DNA of 64,000 nucleotides, taken from Prunus persica (Eukaryota > Streptophyta > Magnoliopsida > Rosales > Rosaceae). The DNA is taken from assembly GCF_000346465.2 (NCBI RefSeq), contig NC_034012.1:18278548-18342547 (forward strand). The letters run 5' to 3'. A program made the position numbers and the translations under genes. Under the pieces are notes generated by a model. It was given only the letters and a program-made list of their open reading frames with translations. It was not told the DNA's origin and made no database searches. Every line of letters begins with the position of its first letter. Position 1 is the first letter of the stretch. Of this stretch, positions 45,106 through 56,487 are shown in pieces.

Positions 45106-46855
45106 AAAACCAAAGAAAAAGTCACTTGTTCAGACAGTTACAAAATATGGATGAAAATAATCAGATAAAATTATAATAACTAGCGTTTTCACACGCGCTT
45201 CTCATGCGTAACAAATTATTATTATTTTATTTATTTATCACACGCACTTTGTGCGACTCAAAAGTTTTCTTTTACAAGTGCTCTTGTTGCAAAATCAATA
45301 TGGTGTTTATTCTTAAAAGGTTTTAACAAGTTTTTACAATGTTTATTTCCTATCTTTGTACATTGATGCCGTTATTACTGCATATGGGAGAGGTTGTTTC
45401 TATTATGCATATGTGTTGATGTAAAATTTGGTAATGTAAATATTCTCAATCACGACAGGCTCTTTCCAATTGGTCCACGCTTGCTAGAGCCCAAATATTT
45501 TGAAGTAGCACATTTTTCTTCAAATTTCCATATGAGGCAATACTTTTTGGAGATATTTAGTCATATATCCATTCTTAACACTAAAACTATATATAAATCG
45601 TACATCATTTAATTTCTATAAACAAACTAAAAAAAATCCAAAAAATGACAATTGATCCTATTGAATTTAATTTTGATTATTAAATTACTTTGATACCCTA
45701 TTAAGTGTTTTGAGCTTTTTAATGAGGTTTTGGGATTTAGTTTGTTTTAAGAAATCAATAATAATTTTGTAATTCAAAAGAAGTTAAAAGCCCTTTTGTT
45801 ATGTTGTAAATGGGCTTTGAGTGTATTTCTAAAGTCCATTTCATATATGGTTTTTTTTATAATTTGGGCTCCTATATTGAGTATAATAGTGAATCTCCCT
45901 AAATTTTAACCAAGCAAAAGATAAGGCACTACATCCAACAATCCTTCGTAATTACATCATGTGCTCTCTCTCTCCCCCACAACAAAGCATAATCTAAGTA
46001 GTCGGAGACCAATGCTCTACATGTTTTCGGCACAAATATGTGTAATGCAACTTACTCCACAGAACATAACTGTATGCGTAATTCAAATTGGTTCGCACAA
46101 ACTGTGGCAATCAACCATTTGGTCTAGTGACATTTAGTCTTCACTTAATTGAATGGAACCTTGAATTCAAATCTCATCCTCGAGAGTTGGTTGTGTTCTT
46201 TGAAAAGGAGACAAAAAAATAAAATAAAATAAAATAAAAAATTCACTGTCATCTTGCGTATGACTTAAAAATCAACGCCAGAAAGTTGCTTATGCAGAAT
46301 TGATAAAGTTGCAGGCACCAAATGGATACACACCAATTGCTTTTGAGGCTCCCCTGGAGAACAATTACATTAACAATGCTACATGATATAGCCGAAACCA
46401 CAATAACTGTATCAATAAAATGTTAAAAGGCATTCAGTCTAAGACCACGCTACTTGAAATTGCAGGCACCACTTTGACACACACAGAGATAATTCGATAC
46501 GAGGAAGCTAAACATGAGCTTATACAAACACTTTTCAAATAACTTAAGTACTTTTATTAGACAGAAGAGAGAAAAAAGTAAATCATAACACAACAAACTC
46601 CATTAGCAACTTAGGCATATAAACACAAAGACCAAAGGTCAGTATTAGTTCAATTAGATTTTAAATGAAAAAAAGAAGATTAAACAAATGAAATGTAAAC
46701 ACATAAACAAGAGGGCCAGCATTCTTTTCCTTTCTTTTGGGTAAGAAGAGGGCCTTTGTATCACTCCTAGCAGTATTCACTTGCAGATGAACAAAATTCT
46801 TCGTAATTAGACGAGAAACTCAAACACCATGAGATCCATAACAATGTTCCATATT
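45106..46855. other. Spacer between WSD copy 2 and SCL3, with repeat pieces
   Basis: At 45181-45215 CTAGCGTTTTCACACGCGC followed by TTCTCATGCGTAAC resembles the 3' hairpin end of a - strand Helitron. 45545-45905 is the + oriented partner of the repeat in WSD copy 2 intron 2. The rest, including the likely 3' untranslated region of SCL3 just below 46856, has no further recognisable feature. Confidence 0.55.
45545..45905 (+). repeat. MITE-like dispersed repeat downstream of WSD copy 2
   Basis: Reverse-complement partner of 41969-42330, from TTAGTCATATATCCATTCTTA to AGTATAATAGTGAATCTCCC. A diverged third fragment is at 4880-5035. Confidence 0.85.
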
Positions 46856-48280
46856 CTACTTCCTGCACCTCCAAGCTGAGACAGAAAATAGGGGTCGATC
46901 CTGCCAGGAAATCAACACACAACCATTCTCTTCCCTCATTCTATACCCATCGCAACCGTAGCCCTGCAACAACCTCTTTGCCTGCAGCATTCCATAATAG
47001 CTCAAAGGTACATTTCCAAACCCAGCTAAATCAAGCCTTTGAATCCACTTCTCAAGCTTTTCGTGTCTTTCCTTCCTCTCACATCCCTCACAAGCTATAA
47101 TGTTTTTTATTTCCTCCCCAAAGAGCATCTTCTCCACCTTCAGTCTCTCTATTGAATTTCTCGACATTGTAGACTCCAAGCAATCAAACAATGCAGCATA
47201 TGAGTACAGAGCTTCCAATAGCCTCTCCATTAGAGTGGAGCCATTATGGTTAGAATCTTGTTCGGCTATTACCATGACCTTTGGTGTCAAGCTCCAAAAT
47301 GCATTAAGAAAGCTATCCAACTTCATCGAAGCAGTCAAAGATAGTGGCGATGACGAGGTTGAGTCAGGACTCGCACCATACCCGTTGCCCATCTCTTTCT
47401 CTAGCAACTCACCCAGGGTGCCTTGGTTCATTTGCAATACTCTTGGTAAGGGAATTCCACTTGAACTCTTTGACGCTAATGGGGATTTCTTTTTCAAGAG
47501 TTCATCATCAGACGCCAAAAGGGAGTGCAACTGAAGAACTGAGCTGATAGCTAGAGCCTCACCAGTTTTGATGCGAAGTTTTTCCATATCAAGATTTTCC
47601 AATTTGCTGACTATGGGACAGAACTGAAATGGGATATCCAGTTTTTCTGCTTCCTCAGTCAACCTATGAGCCATTTGATCTAGCACCTCTTTCTGTTGAT
47701 GAACACCAGTAATTCTCAAATGAGGTGGACCTTCAGGCCTTGCACTTAAAACTTGAAGAAGAGCAATCCATTGTGCAGGTTCAGCTGCATTGAGATCAAT
47801 TACATGGACCATCTTTTCCCCTTCCATGGCTTCAGTAATAGCTTGGTTTGCAAGCACAAAAGCCACCTTTAGGAATGGCAACATCTCAAAAAACACTTTC
47901 CGAACTAGAAATTCTTCAGAAACCAAGGATATTTTAGTGGAATTAAGGGCCCTGTGAAGACCAGGCCAAGCTTTGAGGATTCGATCAGCAAGAGCCTCTG
48001 TGAAGTATGCAGCAATCCGCTGCATGGTATCACCATCAGCAGAGGCGAGTTGGGAAATTTGCTCAAGGGCAACATTTGCATTTTCAAGGCTTCCCGTGGC
48101 AACATGATTTGCACAAGTGAGCAACAAGTGGATCAAATACAAACCCCGCTCCTCGGATTTTAGCTCTTTAAGCCATGGGTGTGGTGATCCTAAACTAGGC
48201 GAAAGTGACATCATGGAAAAGAATTGGAGAGGAGATGAAGTTGCAGATGATGACCCTTCGTCTTGGAACATTGGTGTCAT
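46856..48280 (-). CDS. SCL3: GRAS transcription regulator, SCARECROW-LIKE 3
   Basis: SCL3 is a nuclear GRAS protein that acts in gibberellin responses as a counterweight to DELLA proteins in root and seedling growth. The single exon encodes 474 residues from the Met at 48280, with the family order: LHRI (HLLLTCANHVATGSLENANV, about residues 51-70), VHIID (VHVID, 158-162), LHRII, the PFYRE region and the SAW ending SVSAWRCRK. Length and the N-terminus MTPMFQDEGSSS followed by SSPLQFFSMMSLSP agree with plant SCL3. The frame is open 12 codons further up to an ATG at 48316, but that extension is unlike the family, so I start at 48280. No defect is visible. Confidence 0.95.
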   Translation of the reverse strand: MTPMFQDEGSSSATSSPLQFFSMMSLSPSLGSPHPWLKELKSEERGLYLIHLLLTCANHVATGSLENANVALEQISQLASADGDTMQRIAAYFTEALADRILKAWPGLHRALNSTKISLVSEEFLVRKVFFEMLPFLKVAFVLANQAITEAMEGEKMVHVIDLNAAEPAQWIALLQVLSARPEGPPHLRITGVHQQKEVLDQMAHRLTEEAEKLDIPFQFCPIVSKLENLDMEKLRIKTGEALAISSVLQLHSLLASDDELLKKKSPLASKSSSGIPLPRVLQMNQGTLGELLEKEMGNGYGASPDSTSSSPLSLTASMKLDSFLNAFWSLTPKVMVIAEQDSNHNGSTLMERLLEALYSYAALFDCLESTMSRNSIERLKVEKMLFGEEIKNIIACEGCERKERHEKLEKWIQRLDLAGFGNVPLSYYGMLQAKRLLQGYGCDGYRMREENGCVLISWQDRPLFSVSAWRCRK

Positions 48281-50880
48281 ATAACAAACAAGAAGGATTT
48301 GGTAATTGGGGAACAAAATTAGATGATTGTCAACAGAAAGAGAAAGATCAATATCACTTCACAATGGAACTGGTAAGTGCTAAGACAAGTCCAAGACTTC
48401 TAAGGAAATATTCTACTGCTCATGCAAGAACCATATTTGCATGAATACACAATTTCAGAAAAATGCTTACTCTCAACGAGGCATTCACAATAGGTAATAA
48501 AAGTAATTTAGAACCAGAGCACTTTTCTATCAAAGCACCCAAAAGGCTAAGAATTTATAGAATGTATCACAAATTCACAATAAATACGCAAATAACAGAC
48601 CAAACTATCGGAAAGGGTTTCGAATTTATCCGTAAGAGGGAATCCGAAGAAAATTATCAGCAATTTATTCTGAACCAAAAGCTAGACAAGCTAACCTGGC
48701 TGAGAAATCTTTGATCAAGTGAGATAAAATTCACAAAAGAAGTCACCTAAGGGCTGGGCTAAGCAGTTACAAAGAGAACAGAGAAAACCAACAAAAGCAG
48801 CTGAACAAACTAGTACCAGAACTAACCAAGCGAAGGAAGATGAGCCAAATCCTTAATGGGTTTTGTAATTGATCAAAAACCCATGAAGAATCCCATGAGA
48901 ATTCAAAGGAGATCCTCTTCAATCCCTCGTTATGCACAGAGCTGATGCGGGCTTCTTCTGGGTTTCCTCTGTTTTTATCAGAGAGTTAGTTAGCTCAATT
49001 GATCTTAATTAAAAGCTGTGAGCTTTGGAGGACAGGACTTCATGGCAACGTTGTCGACAATGCGTGGGAGAGTGCTTTTGTCGTTATTGTTTTGTTGTCC
49101 TGCAGTCCAAAGTGGAACATGGAATTGGTGAGAAGATGAGCTTTCTGTTGCAGTTTTCTTAATTTCCCTTATCATCTCTCTCTAAAACCTGTCTTATTTT
49201 CTCTCTCACCCTCACTTTCTCTCTTCAAAGCCTCCCCCACTTTATTTGTTTTTTGTCTTTACCTAAGGTGGATAAGGAATCAAAGCTGGCCCAAAGACTT
49301 GTTAATATTCCCAAAGGTTGCATGGATCCAAACATGCCCTAACAAAGACAAACAAGGCCCCAAGTTTTGTTTCCTAGTGGGGTAAGTGTGGGAATTGCAA
49401 GAAAACTCCCAATGTGCTTCCAAAACCCCACTTTGTTTTTTTCCCAAATGGCCATGACCATACACTTGGTATTACCTTCCTTTATATTAAGACAAAGAGA
49501 CAAGGAGGTTAAGCAACAGTCCAAAAGTTCATGATAAGTTTTTCTCTACTTGTGGACTCCCGGGGTGGCACATCTGGATGACTCCTACACACTTGCAATT
49601 TATTTTGATCTTAACATTGTTAGGGATTGTAGTTCAAGTGATTAAGCGTTTATTTTTATACCTGAAGTTCTAGATTGTTCAATTCTCTCTCTCCTAATTT
49701 TGAGATCCCTACATTCCGAATATAAAAAATGACTTTTTAAGAAACAGAGAAGGGAAGATTAGAGAACCATATCATTGTATTGGAGATTGATAGCCAAAGC
49801 ATCTGCAACCATATTTGCTTTCCGAAAAAACATGCTGAAATTTTTAGACCTGCGCTTGTGTACATAAGATCTTAATATCATTATTTCCTTACATTTCTCG
49901 ATTATGTACGTATATATTGGTCACTTTTAATACAAGAACTTTTCGCATATTATTAAAGATACACGTATTGTGAAAAAATATTACAAATAAAAGTAAACAT
50001 CATCATTTTTCGTTGTTTCCTTTTAATTTTTTGTTTTTTTACAAAATTTGCCAATGATACACGAAGGTATTTTAAACCAGTCCTTTATTTTACTAGTTAT
50101 GTTGAAAAGTAAAAGTAGTCATGATTTAATATTTGAATTGAAACATGCCATGTCATGTGCTTGAGTTGTGCCAAGTACTCAAATACGCGTACATGACTCC
50201 AATCATGAAGTGCCATGTTGACAATGCACGTTAAAGAGCGTTTCATCAGCTTTTATGACTTTGTGTATAAGGACAAAGATGATGGGATATCATAGGTTTG
50301 GTGTATCAAAGATGTTGAAAAATACCAAGAAGAAAGTAGCAAGCATATATGTGAAAGGTAAAAGGCAAAAGGTAATTAGAGGTTGGTGATTCCTTTAATT
50401 GTTGTAATATTTTAAAGAACAAGGACAACATGCCTTCGCTTCTTTTGCTTTTTCTAAAGTTTCACATTTATTTTGTTCAAAGAACTAAGGCCTCGTTTGG
50501 ATAGAGGATTGGATTTGACAATAAAAATAAATTTTCTACCAAAATAAGAATCACGTTATATTGAATGTATTTGAAATAACTAGATGTAATACATTTAAAA
50601 TAAATTTAAAATGACTATATCAAATGACTCATTTGAAATCCATTTGTTTTCTTCCTTTTTTTTTTCTTGTTCAAATCCTGGTATACATGGATTGTAATAG
50701 TTTATACAAACAATTTTACCCTATCATGTTATCTAAATCTACAAATTTGGAATCCCTCCATCCAAATGGTGCCTAATCGTGTATTAATATTAATTCAAAT
50801 CAATAGTTACTTACACGTAATTTTATTTTTTATCATCCTGGAATTTACTTTTTTTTTTTAAATTCAATTGATACTTTTGA
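48281..50880. other. SCL3 upstream region and spacer
   Basis: Sequence from 48281 to about 49250 is the likely leader and promoter of SCL3, read on the - strand. A CT-rich tract at 49165-49225 (GA-rich on the coding strand) is typical of plant leaders and core promoters. A leader intron is possible but I could not fix its sites. From 49250 to 50880 I see AT-rich spacer and no gene. Confidence 0.45.
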
Positions 50881-51209
50881 TTTTGTGTAGAGAAAATTCT
50901 AAATTTCAATTTAATACCCTAAACTCTCACCCTTAAGTCATATTTGTCCCTGCACTCTTAATTTTAACAATCATGTATCCTAATATTATTAATTTTTTGC
51001 CATCTGGTTTCGGCCGTAAAAATTTCCATTACTTACTTACGTGGCAAGTCTGTGTCCCACCTATTCGCTTCTTTCTATGTAGTTGAAGGGTATTTTTGAG
51101 CAATTAGTGTATTTCTACCCGAACTTGCAATAGTTTTGGAGCGAAAGACACCAATTGCTTGAAAATACCCTTCAATTGTCATCAAAATAAATGAATAGGT
51201 GGGACCCAA

Positions 51210-51581
51210 TGATCCAGGTGGATCTTTTCAAGATAATTAAACAGTAAATATTATTTAAATTAAATAATTTATCAACTATTCGACTCGAATGGTTCAAGAA
51301 GAAATGGTTCTCAACCATCTAAAAATTAATGGTTTGAATTACCTAAGGAATTTAAACCATTTAACATTTGTGGTTTAAATTCATTTATTATTTGAAGTTT
51401 TCTATTCTAGGCATTCATGCTTGTATATAAACCATTGTAGTTGAATGAATTAAACAAGCAGAACTCAAAGTAGTTCCTTAGCTTCTTCCTTTTGTTTCTC
51501 TAATTGTCTTAAAATTCCTCTCGTTCCCTTATTCCTATAAACTAGATATTCATAGTTCTATTAACTAGAAGTTTTGGATCA
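51210..51581 (+). repeat. 5' LTR of the gypsy element, and primer-binding site
   Basis: The LTR is 372 bp. It starts TGATCCAGGTGG and ends TTTTGGATCA. The primer-binding site AGTGGTATCAAAGCACC follows at once (51582-51598), matching the initiator methionine tRNA style. A 20-odd base block (AGCAGAACTCAAAGTAGTTCC) near 51458 is absent from the 3' LTR. Confidence 0.93.
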
Positions 51582-51623
51582 AGTGGTATCAAAGCACCAG
51601 ATCTGAGAGGGTGACGATGGTTT

Positions 51624-54300
51624 ATGGTCTCAACTTGCAACCAACGCAAAGCTTCTAGAGAAGAACTTTTAGGTCCTTTGCTCATACATCGAAAGCCAAG
51701 GTCCAAGAGAGACATTATGACTGGAGAAAACAAACAGGATACATCTAGTGATGGCGATCGCATCACTAAGCTTGAGCAACAAGTTGATCCAACAAAAAAG
51801 GAAGCTGAATCAGGTGACAACAAAAATTCTATTGATACCTTAAAAATTGATTTTAAGGTTGACATCCCTATATATAAAGGAGATGTTGATCCAAAAAAGC
51901 TAGATAACTGGATTGACACATTAGAAACTTATTTCATAGTTTATAAGTATTCTAATGTGCAAAAAATAAAATTTACGAATTTGAAACTTTCAAGCCATGC
52001 CCTCACATGGTGGAAGTCCTATCAGAGACAGTATGATGTCTCAGAATTGACTTGGAAGAACTTCAAGATGCTTTTAAGAAAACAATTCAATCCAGTTGGC
52101 TATGAAGATGAAAGATGGCTGTGGAGACCCAAAAAATCCACGGTTGGGCCCGAATGAATTCATAACCCAAAATGATACATTATTTAGGAAAGGCTCAAGT
52201 TGGAGCATACAAAACCCACCACGCACAAGTCACGCTCCGTATGCCATGCCAAATAAATAAATTTGTCATACTAGGAATCAAGATTAAGATCATAAAAATA
52301 GGTAGCTCTACAAATCCATCAAGCATCGTAATTAAAAAACATGCCAAGCAACATGCCATGCCAAGCGAGAAATCGTTATGCCACACCCAACCACACTACA
52401 AGCCTAAAGTGGGCCCAAGCTACTCAAATGCCTGGACTTGCTTGAGTGGGTTGTGGTATGGATGGTAATAGGTTGTCATGAGGCTCATTGATGGGCCAAG
52501 AAATGGAGGTTCTGGGTTGCTTGGGAGCCTCGGAGCCCAACCCATTTCTTAGGCCCAAATATATGGGTGAGCACAAAAGGAAAAATAACCTAAATAACCC
52601 AACCAAAATAACCCAACCAAAAAGCCCAGTCAAAATGGCCCACTAAAACTAACCTCAATAGCCCAATATTTGATAAGGATGGCCCATTTGTTTGGTAGGT
52701 TGACTTCCTATCCTAGAAGACCCATACAATTAGAAGTAGCAAGCAGCTAAAACTCCATCTTTTGGTTGAAGGATAAAGCCATGAAGAAGTATGGAAGACC
52801 ACGTGGATTGATGGGAAGGAAGAAACAAGTTTCAAAGCAAAAAAACATGCAAGGCAAGGGATATTAGCATATAAGCTGCCAGGAGGAGAAGCACCCTTCA
52901 AACCAGCATGTGCACCTATTTGCTTTCCTTCATCAGATTTGGCTAGGGAAGGAGGAAGGAAAGAAGAAGAAAAATAGCTAAGAATGGAGTCTTCCACTGA
53001 ACAGCTGCGGGAAATGGGGGCATTGAGCTCCCAAAATTCCTGATTTTGTGCAAATAGACAGAGAAAATTTCACCAAGATAAGAAAAGTGAAGGGAGGAGA
53101 TGAGAAAGGAAGGGAAAAGCTTGACCAAATTGGGTAGAAACCATTAGGGTTTCTTGGGAAAGGATAGTTTCCAACGGCTATAAAATGGGGCCTCTTCTAC
53201 CCAACGAATCATCCACATCCAAAGAGCAAGCTTCCTCTCTTACTTGCAAAAACCCAACAATTTCGTGCACTGTTCACCCTTCTTCCCCATTTTTCCTCTT
53301 CTAGCAGATTGCTCTAACATTTAACAGAGTCACTGTCAAGCTGCCGGAAGAAGCACTTTAGCCACCCTCTTCTCTCTCTCCCTTCTCTCTTAGCCAAATC
53401 TACTTGCAAAACCTTTCCCCCTTTACCTGGACACCCCATCTTCCTCCCAAAAACACATAATTTTCTCTTTAGTGCTAAACTCATGCCAACTTTGCTTCTA
53501 TGCCACGATCTCTTCATGCCAAGCTAAGAATTCATCTGTAAGCACTAAGAATCTACCTGTAAGCAGCCGTCATTTTCGTTGGTGAAGGTAACTAAGGTGT
53601 TTCCTAAGGCTTTACTACCCTTTCGAAATATTTTGGGGCCTAATCTTTGAACTCAGACACAGGGAATATTTTTCTTCAGTTTGCTCCTTACGGCAGCCCG
53701 GCCCATTTGTAGTTGCCAGAAGAAAAAGACCCCTACAATGGTATAAGTGGCAACACTTCATACAAAGATTTGGGCAGCCTGTACAAGAGTATACAACATA
53801 GTTCCATAACCAAGCTATGGTTTTGGACATTGACGTCAACAACCACGACGTTTTCATGAAGTATACCTGAGGTCTTGCCGACTACATCCGGAAAGAACTA
53901 AAATTGTTCAACGTAGATACTATTGAAGAAGCTACTGTGAAGGGCATCGCGGTAGTTGGCAGAAAAAGGGGAAGCAGAGCAAGGAAGGTGAGACACAGAA
54001 GGTCTACTGTGATCACTGTCAAACCAGCAGACATGCCAAAGACAAGTGCTGGATACTCCATCCTGAGTTGCAGCCAAAGCACGAGAAAAACAACCAAGGG
54101 AGAAATGACAGAAAAGCCACCATAACTGCACAACAGGCAGAAGAGCTTTCAGAGTTGAAGCAACCTAATGTTACACTTACCCTTATAACAAGACCAACAG
54201 ATACTGAAGACACGTACAACCGTGAAGAGTTATTTCATGTGAATATTCAGGTGAAGCAAAGTGTTGTACAAGCTATCATTGACCCTAGAAGTTAGAAAAA
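51624..54300 (+). pseudogene. Gypsy gag (split by a solo LTR) and start of protease
   Basis: The first part (51624-52119) contains NWIDTLETYFIVYKYSNVQK and LTWWKSYQRQYDVSELTW, the retrotransposon gag domain, up to EDERW. After the inserted LTR it resumes at 53738 with YKWQHFIQRFGQPVQEYT, FHNQAMVLDIDVNNHDVFMK and ADYIRKELKLFNVDTIEEA, then a CCHC knuckle (CDHCQTSRHAKDKC at about 54019-54060). The protease region follows (VNIQVKQSVVQAIIDPRS near 54240-54294), with a stop right after RS. Several stops interrupt the frame. The usual DTGA-type protease motif reads DPRS here, so the active Asp is in a degraded context. Confidence 0.85.
52120..53737 (+). mobile_element. Solo LTR nested in gypsy gag
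   Basis: It starts TGTGGAGACCCAAAAAATCC and ends AAGACCCCTACA, 1.6 kb. The flanks ATGGC (52115-52119) and ATGGT (53738-53742) are a target duplication with one change. A TATAAAA box lies at about 53180 with a CT-rich leader behind it. Gag coding is collinear on both sides (EDERW and YKWQHF), which supports the boundaries. Confidence 0.8.
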
Positions 54301-56206
54301 CCTGATTTCAGAGGCTTTAGTAAGAAAAATGGTTTAGACACCACACCACATCCTAAGTCGTACCCGCTAGGATGGATTCAAAAGGATGTTGACTTACAGA
54401 TCATGAAGCAATGTACCTTCAAATTTTCTATCACCAATCGATATATCGATGAGGTGACATGTGAGGTGGTTCCTTTGGATGTTTGCCAAGTCATATTAGG
54501 TAGTCCATATTTATGGGACTGAGATGCCATTCACTATCGGACGCTTCGCAAGTATTGACTTGTGAAGGATAGGAAGGACTTCCACATCAACTCTTGCAAG
54601 CCTCAAGCTATAGATAAATTGCTTACAGATAATTTGCTGACAGCTAACCAAGCCAAGAGGTTAGTCAATTCATGTGGGCGATTCGCTTTATTGATGATTC
54701 GACCGCAAGATCAGAGTTCTGGAGCTATGACATTGTCTACTTTGTTTTTATCTCCTACGCAATGCTCAAACATAGGGAAATTGTAGGAGAAGTTCAAGGA
54801 CTTATTTCAAGATGTGCATGGTTTGCCACCGAGGAGAGCTGTGGAGCATGATATCCAGTTGGTAGGAGATTCACCTCTTCCAAACTTGGGTGTGTATCGT
54901 ACTTCTTTGATGGAATCTGACGAGAATAAGAAGCAAATTCAAGGATTTCTTGAACAAGAAGTCATCAAACCTAGCTGCTCACCATGTGGTTCGCCAGTGT
55001 TACTTGTGCCTAAGAAAGACGGAGGCTGGTGTATGTATGTAGATTATAGGGCATTCAACAAAATAACCATAAAGAATCGGTATTCATTGCCGAGGACTGA
55101 TGACTTGCTAGATCAACTACATGGTGCACGCTACTTCACTAAGCTTGATCTCAAATCTGGCTATCACCAAGTCCGCATCCATGAAGAAGATACTTGGAAG
55201 ATTGCATTCAAAACAAAGTAGGGATTGTTTGAGTGGTTAGTCATGCCATTTGGGATATGTAATGCTCCAGCTACCTTCATGCGATTGATGAATGAGGTAC
55301 TCCGCCCTTTCATTGACGACTTCGTCATTGTATACTTAGATGACATTCTCATATTTAATGTCACATGGGAGGACCATCTTCATCATATTGCTCAAGTTTT
55401 GGAGGTTCTACGAATAAATCAGTTACAGTTAAACAGTAAGAAGTGTGAATTTGGGAAACAACACTTTGTATACCTGGGATTCATTGTTGGTGCAGGAGAA
55501 CTGAAAATGGACCTAGAGAAAATACATGTGATTTCTCAATGGGCTACGCCCTGCTCAGTAACTGAAGTTCAGAGCTTTATAGGTGCATGTCAATATTTGC
55601 GAAATTTTATTCGGCACTTTTCACAAATTGCAGCACCCTTACATTCACTTACAAAGGCCAATCAAAAGTTTGAATGGTCAAGAAACCATGAAGAATCTTT
55701 CCAATTGTTGAAATGAAAGATTACAAAGGCCCCAGTACTAGCATTACCGAATCTATAGAAACCATTTGAAGTAGAAGCAAATGCATCAAACCATACCATG
55801 GGAGCTGTATTATTTCAGGATGGGAAACCAGTTGCATACCATTCTGAGATGTTTATGGACCGGTATTGAATTATCCGACTTATGACAAGGAGCTGTATGC
55901 AATGCATCAAGCAGTGAAGCATTGGAGAGCTTACTTATTAGGAAAAGAGGTTGTAGTTCACTTAGATCATAAACCTCTTCAGTTTTTAACTACACACTCT
56001 AAGTTGCAGCAAGCTCGCCATATGAAATGGATGTCTTACCTACAACAATTCAATATTGTGATAAAGTACAAGAAATGAGCAACTAACAAGTTGGCAGATA
56101 TGTTATCTAGACCACCTACACCAGTTAGTTCAGCATTGCTGGTGGCTATGCAAATCCAACCCATTGTTCCTTCTGAATATGCCAAAGGTATAACCCATGT
56201 ACTGAT
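54301..56206 (+). pseudogene. Gypsy reverse transcriptase-RNase H, several stops
   Basis: RT carries FLEQEVIKPSCSPCGSPVLL, DYRAFNKITIKNRYSLPR, FTKLDLKSGYHQVR and the catalytic YLDDIL (near 55330), with LFEWLVMPFGICNAPATF. In-frame stops include those at about 54786, 55219 and 55714. RNase H shows FEVEANASNHTMGAVLF, then a frameshift, NYPTYDKELYAMHQAVKHW and LGKEVVVHLDHKPLQFL. The region ends at ITHVLI, where the copia is inserted at 56207, and continues as DFNSAYAKL at 60947. Confidence 0.9.
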
Positions 56207-56480
56207 TGACAATTTAGAGTCTTTCTAAAAAAATGTATCTCTATTCATCGAGAATTGCCCATTATATGGACAGAATACAAGTTAATTAGGAAAGAACACA
56301 GGCTGATATTCAGCCCCTGAAAACAGCTCACCTACCACATATACATGTATCTAATTATAGCTAACCTACCACATATACATGTATCTAATACATGTATCTA
56401 ATTATAGCTAACCTACCACATATACATGTATCTAATTAATGAAAGAATATGCTGGCATTTAAATCTAATTTCCTTTGACA
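56207..56480 (-). repeat. 3' LTR of the young copia (with 47-bp expansion)
   Basis: 274 bp against 227 bp for the partner at 60715-60941. The extra 47 bases are an added unit of the internal repeat ACATATACATGTATCTAAT with ATAGCTAACC. Otherwise nearly identical. Confidence 0.95.
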
Positions 56481-56487
56481 TCCCCCC

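Noticed and set aside
47100..48163. Open frames of 67-144 residues opposite SCL3
   Set aside because: Shadow frames of the intact GRAS gene, whose conservation explains the open antisense frames.
48281..48316. Upstream ATG adding 12 residues to SCL3
   Set aside because: The extension is unlike the family N-terminus, while the Met at 48280 matches it. Both remain open in frame, so the choice rests on family comparison.
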